This document shows, in pieces, positions 59,546-64,000 of a stretch of 64,000 bases of DNA. A model generated the notes under the pieces. That model saw only the letters and a program-made list of their open reading frames with translations. It had not been told where the DNA came from and searched no databases. Position numbers and translations under genes: made by a program. The stretch's first letter is position 1. Every line of letters begins with the position of its first letter. This stretch comes from Opisthocomus hoazin (lineage: Eukaryota > Chordata > Aves > Opisthocomiformes > Opisthocomidae), in assembly GCF_030867145.1 (NCBI RefSeq), contig NC_134418.1, forward strand, positions 3,468,802 through 3,532,801, given 5' to 3'.

Positions 59546-62500
59546 TTCACCCTTCAGAAAGCTGAAGACTGGTTTGGTGGTGAGACAGAGGAACTTCTCC
59601 AGGTTTCTTTGTTGACCAGTAACCCAATTCATTTCCCTTTTGAGTCAAAGATCTGCACTTCCCTTTCTGATGCCAGATAACCCCCCCTCCCCCCCAACCC
59701 AGCCTAGCTCATCTCCTCCCAAAAGCGCCTGCACAGCTGTTTGATGTTCTCAAAAGTGCTGAGCTTGCATGTAATATCAAGGCAAACAAACTTCTGCTGA
59801 CTGCATCTGAAATCGTTGAACGTCTGGCCTGGCCTGCCCCATCAGTAGGGGAGGCTGCAAAGAAAAACACCGCCCAAGAAGAGTCAGTTCTGGAGACAGA
59901 TCATGACTTGGAAGCCCGGTTTGGCTGTGCTCAGGGCTCCTCAGCTGAGGATCTGGCCCAGAAACCTAATCAGATGCCTTGTTAATTGGGTCGAGCAGGA
60001 ATGTGTCTTCTTCAGGCCAATGGATTTTGCTGTGCATCTGGACAGATGAACTAAAATTGTGAGATTTACGGGTGACATTATGAGGCACACTTTGGTCCTC
60101 TGAGTGACCAGAACTGTCCTCGCCACCGGTGGGATCTCATGCAGAGATGGCAACATTCACGCTGCAGTAGAAACATCTCTTCAGTGTTCATCCTGCCTTT
60201 GGCTTTCCACCCCTGGCAGTACGTGGTGGTTTGGAGAATCATCTGATGCCTCCAATATCCTCAGCCAAAGTCCCGCTCGGCCATTTCCAGCTGATGAAAC
60301 CCACTTTACCCCAACTTCGGATTAACCTAAACTCTAAGGAGGAGAAGGTGGAGGCTTTGGGAGGCCATGACTGGAAGATGAGGGGAAGCTGGTATCGGGC
60401 CATTTCCAGGCATGTTTGATTTGCCTGTGGGTGAGAATTTCTAATACTTCACTGCAGGGACAGAGAAGGGCAGAGAAAATAATGGGAGCTGGATTTAGGT
60501 TCTATTTCTGTGCATGAGTTCTAATGGAAGGATCAGAGGCACCAAATGCAGGGAATCCATGCGTCTCTCCAGGGAAAGCAGGCACTGAGCTTGATGTATC
60601 TCATGCGTGTGCTGAGGGCATCGGTGCAGCTGGCCGTGGCCACAGAGGAAGTCTGAAATGTCCTCTACTCCTGTGGTTTGCATATGGAAGTCATCTCTGC
60701 CAGTCCCTTCTGCAGCCGCGCAGCTCCTATATAGAGAGTGACCTGGAAATATCCCGTATGTTAAATGCATGTATACATACGTGTGTGTGCAGTTGTCTTA
60801 CTGACTCTGCCAGAGGGCCAGCAAGTTTTCAGCGACTGGTGGATATTGCTGAACCTCTCGTAAATGAAGAGTTTCCATCATTTTCTAACCAAACAAAAGG
60901 TGTGGTTCAGGGTTGCCTGTTAACACTGAACAGGTCTCACACGATGGATTTTAGAAAAGAAAAGATCCATGGAATGGGAGCTGCAGGCTGCAAAGTGAAG
61001 TGAAGACAATGAGGTTTTGAGGAAATATGATGCTGAAGAACTCTGCAAGGCAGATTTTGAGGGCGTGGTGGAAGACAGCAGAAGATGCACCCGCATGTAT
61101 GACTGAGGAGCTGCAGGTATCTGCTGAGCAGCAGGCCTGAAGAAGAACAGTGAACCCCAAAGTACCTACTGGGGGGAAGACAAGAGAGGAGAAGGCCAGC
61201 TGGGGGAGGAGAAACACGGCTGAGAAGATGAAGTTAGATGAAGCAAGCAGCAGGCCCCACCAGAAGAGATGATGATAGCCAGAGAGCAGAGGCCAAAAAG
61301 GAACTAGAGGATGCACATAAAATGGTGAGGAATCACAGCTCGGCTAACGCAGAGACAGAAGAGAAAGGATGAGACATCCACACCGGTGCCAGGTGGGGGA
61401 TCTGTGTGGCAGCAGACTTTGAGAAAATGCCATCAATGTCAGAGATCCCAACAGAGACTAAAGCCCTGCCTGCTAGGAGCAAACACGGAGGTCGTGGCCA
61501 TGAGGTTTGGAGGGAACTGGGAGAGCCTGGGCAGAAAACAGCATGGCTAGAGCTGCCAGAGCTTTGCACAGAGAGGGCGGCGAAAGTGCAGAAGCCACGG
61601 TGGGGATGGGATGGATGCAGGCTAGAGAAGCCAATAAATTCAGAATAAAGTGTTCAGTGAGGGAGGCTCTGGGGGCAGGATACGTCCCCAGCCCCGTGCA
61701 AAGCACAGATCACCCAGGTCAGCTGTTCTGCAAAGTTCTGGGCAACAGCACCACAATATTTTGGAAAGGAGGGACCCAAGGAACGAGCAGAAGATCTCTC
61801 CGGGACCTGTGCTCCTTCATTCAGGCACTTTATGCAATGCTGGTTTCCATCGCCTGTTGTGTTTATTCCACCTTGGGTTCTCTTCTCTTTCTTTTCTCCT
61901 TCGGCAGTGCAAGTCATGCCCTTGCACCCAAAGGATTTCAGCTCATGGCACTTGCTGACAGAAGTGGTTTCCTTGGCAGCCTCGCTGGCTTCACTGCTGT
62001 CCTCCTCGCCTTCGTAAAAATCAAGTGACCGGCATGAATATGCACGACAGTCACAACTCTCCTACATATTTTGGCAGGTGACTCTGGGCATGGGAAAGTT
62101 TTTATCCTCCTTTTCTTGTATCGCCTACACGAAGTGGGCATTTTCACTCTTAAGGAGGGCTTTGCCCTCATCGTGTGTTTTAATTCCCATCCGCCCCGAT
62201 GAAACCCCAGCGCTGGTGTTCCTCGGGGAGGGGTGGAAATCGCAGCTGCAGCTGGCAAACCACAGGGTGAAAGTGAGCGCTGTGCAGAAGCCAAAGGTGC
62301 CAGACGGGTTCGTGCTGTGCAGCCGGGTGTGAATCCTCGCCCTCTCCCAACGCACCGCATGGTTTCTCAGCAGCACAGGCAAACCCAAAACTCATCAATC
62401 CAGAGAGGAAAAGTAATTAAACGGCGTAACTCGGGGCACGGTGGGCTGTGGAGCATCTTGGCCAGGTGCTATCGTCCCCAAGTGGTTTCAGGGCATGGAA

Positions 62501-64000
62501 ATTGTCTCATCGGTGGCAATGGAAGAGCCTGAACTGCTTCCCAGCCACCGCCTCTGCTCTAGGGCAGCCTCCTGCCATCACAGCCTCTCCCCTCGTGACC
62601 AGGGGAGTCACGTCCACCCATCACGGGGACCCTGGACCTCACTCAGCTCCAGTGGCTGCTGCGCCTGGAGATCGCTCAGCCCCTGAAGCACACCAGCCTG
62701 TGCTCCGAGTTATTTGTCTTTCCCTTGGGCAGCCATGGAAGGGCCCCCAGGGCAGTGGGATGCTGTGGGAGGGGTGGAGGGTCTGCAGCTCAAATGATCC
62801 AGTAGAGAAACTTCATGGTGGGAACCCTCCCGTTTCCCAGGTGGCATCTGAGCTTGACAGCTGGTAGAAGATCTGATGCAAATCCAGGGCTCAGACCTTC
62901 TTTCTGCTGCATGGCTTCCTGTGGGTAAGAGTTGTGCTCCCAACCTTTCAAAGGCTGGACCCACCTGGGCCCACGCCTTGGTCTCCTGATGCATCCCACG
63001 GAGAGAGATGGACAACCGAAGTGCACAGAGGGTCTAAACCCTCCTTCTCCCTGGACCATGGACACCCAGCTCAGGTGCACATTGTGCTCCCAGCCAGCTG
63101 ATGGTGAGGCAGACGATCTCTCCTTGACACTTGCACCAAAGTGAACGGGGGCTTCTTCAGACAAAGGGTAGATGCAGATGTGGCAGCCAAGATGCATGGC
63201 TGCCTGCTCTGGAGGACAGAGAACAGACACAGCAGGGCTTTTACAGCTACAACCAGATCTTTGTGCATCTTCAACACAGCAGTTTACCCAGCTGATATGG
63301 TTGTCTCTAAAACCTGCAGGTCCTACGCAGACCTGCACTGCAGGATGCAGCCTGATGCAGCAGAGAGGGACAATTCCCTTTGGTCTTTCTTTCACAACAT
63401 TTTAGTGGCCTGAAATTTAGTTAAGGTGACCTAAAAGCAGGATCAAAATGGTTTCAGAAAGTATCATGCTGTATGCTCAGAGACAAATCAGACGTGGACT
63501 GTAGGAGGGACTGGCATCTCCTAAAACACCTCCTGGCCAGGTGGATCCAGGTCACCGCAGATGACTTCTGGTTTGTCTCAGAGGAAGATTTCTGCCAGCA
63601 TCAAATTAAGGTCAGGGGACAGCAGAATGATGGCCTTGTTTCAGCCTGGCAAGGGAATCTGGAAAGAGGAGCGTGGGTACCGCAGTCATGTTCGCACTGC
63701 ACAGTGCAGGACACGGGTGCCCTGGTTGTGCTGGTGCCTTTGGACAATCTCCCACGCCAGAAGAGCTGAGGAACATTTGTTTGACTTATTTTCTTCCTCC
63801 ATGCTCCTGCTAGCAAGATACTCCTCTGGGCTGTCGTGTGTGAGCTTCTCGCCATTGGCATGAGCTCTTTGGGGAGGGCAGGATTCAGATGGCAAAGGGG
63901 GAGCCACGGGACTCATGGAGGGAAGGCTCTGAGCAAGGAGAGAGGCCGTGGTAGGACGACCGCTGCAGAAGGGACTACGAGGGGTGCTGCTGAAGCTGAG
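59546..64000. other. Distal intergenic region, no gene assigned
   Basis: About 4.45 kb with many medium frames on both strands and no recognisable family. The plus strand is purine-rich at 60,950-61,420. The longest plus-strand frame here (61507-62028, 173 codons) ends with hydrophobic stretches, ALYAMLVSIACCVYSTLGSL and FLGSLAGFTAVLLAFVKIK, but lacks a promoter or a family match. The 201-codon minus-strand frame at 62790-63395 is also unassigned. LZTS3, which lies beyond the DDRGK1 3' end in human, was not seen. Confidence 0.4.

Noticed and set aside
62790..63395. 201-codon minus-strand frame
   Set aside because: Cysteine- and histidine-containing but with no ordered zinc-finger spacing or other family signature.
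1..64000. CRISPR arrays, bacterial operons, tRNA genes, complete LTR retroviruses
   Set aside because: No regularly spaced repeats, no ribosome-binding-site-led gene clusters, no cloverleaf sequences and no paired LTRs were seen; the window is vertebrate nuclear DNA.

Overview
The window looks like nuclear DNA from a bird. It carries at least fifteen fragments of CR1-type LINE retrotransposons, most 5'-truncated and many ending in the short ATTCTATG/ATTCTGTG-type 3' tail typical of avian CR1. The other main feature is an intron-rich vertebrate gene whose best match from memory is DDRGK1. The species cannot be fixed from the sequence alone. I see no prokaryotic, plasmid or viral genome structure, no CRISPR array and no tRNA or rRNA gene.

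Layout. Positions 1-15,000 are mostly intergenic and CR1-rich. They contain one broken single-exon receptor gene at 1321-2296, a vomeronasal type-1 (V1R/ORA-like) GPCR pseudogene with one frameshift and one in-frame stop. A CpG-rich island at about 14,870-15,700 covers the promoter and first exon of DDRGK1. DDRGK1 then runs on the + strand from its ATG at 15,150 to its stop at 53,908. It has nine coding exons, eight GT-AG introns and a predicted product of 298 residues. All exon junctions keep frame, so the gene looks intact. A canonical AATAAA lies 46 nt past the stop, and a possible distal one lies at about 55.26 kb. The rest, 54-64 kb, is intergenic: a nested, tail-to-tail CR1 cluster near 56.2 kb, a roughly 72-bp CR1 stub at 57.3 kb, and a CR1 copy at 59 kb with a long open C-terminal reading frame. 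The last 4.5 kb contains open frames I cannot assign.

Biology. DDRGK1 (also called UFBP1) is an ER-membrane-anchored partner of UFL1 in the UFM1 conjugation (UFMylation) ligase. It acts in ribosome-associated ER quality control, ER-phagy and ER stress control. The exon layout separates the N-terminal membrane anchor (exon 1), a basic/disordered linker (exon 2), a long charged helix (exons 3-5) and the C-terminal winged-helix region with the DDRGK motif (exons 6-9). The V1R-like pseudogene is unrelated in function. It is interesting because birds lack a vomeronasal system and are thought to have few or no working V1R genes.

I did not find an undescribed molecular system. The most useful leads are the V1R remnant, the apparent absence of ITPA (DDRGK1's head-to-head neighbour in mammals) from the upstream 15 kb, the CR1 insertion abutting the DDRGK1 promoter, a possible conserved non-coding element near 6.4-6.7 kb, and an unassigned lysine-rich protein-like remnant in intron 1.
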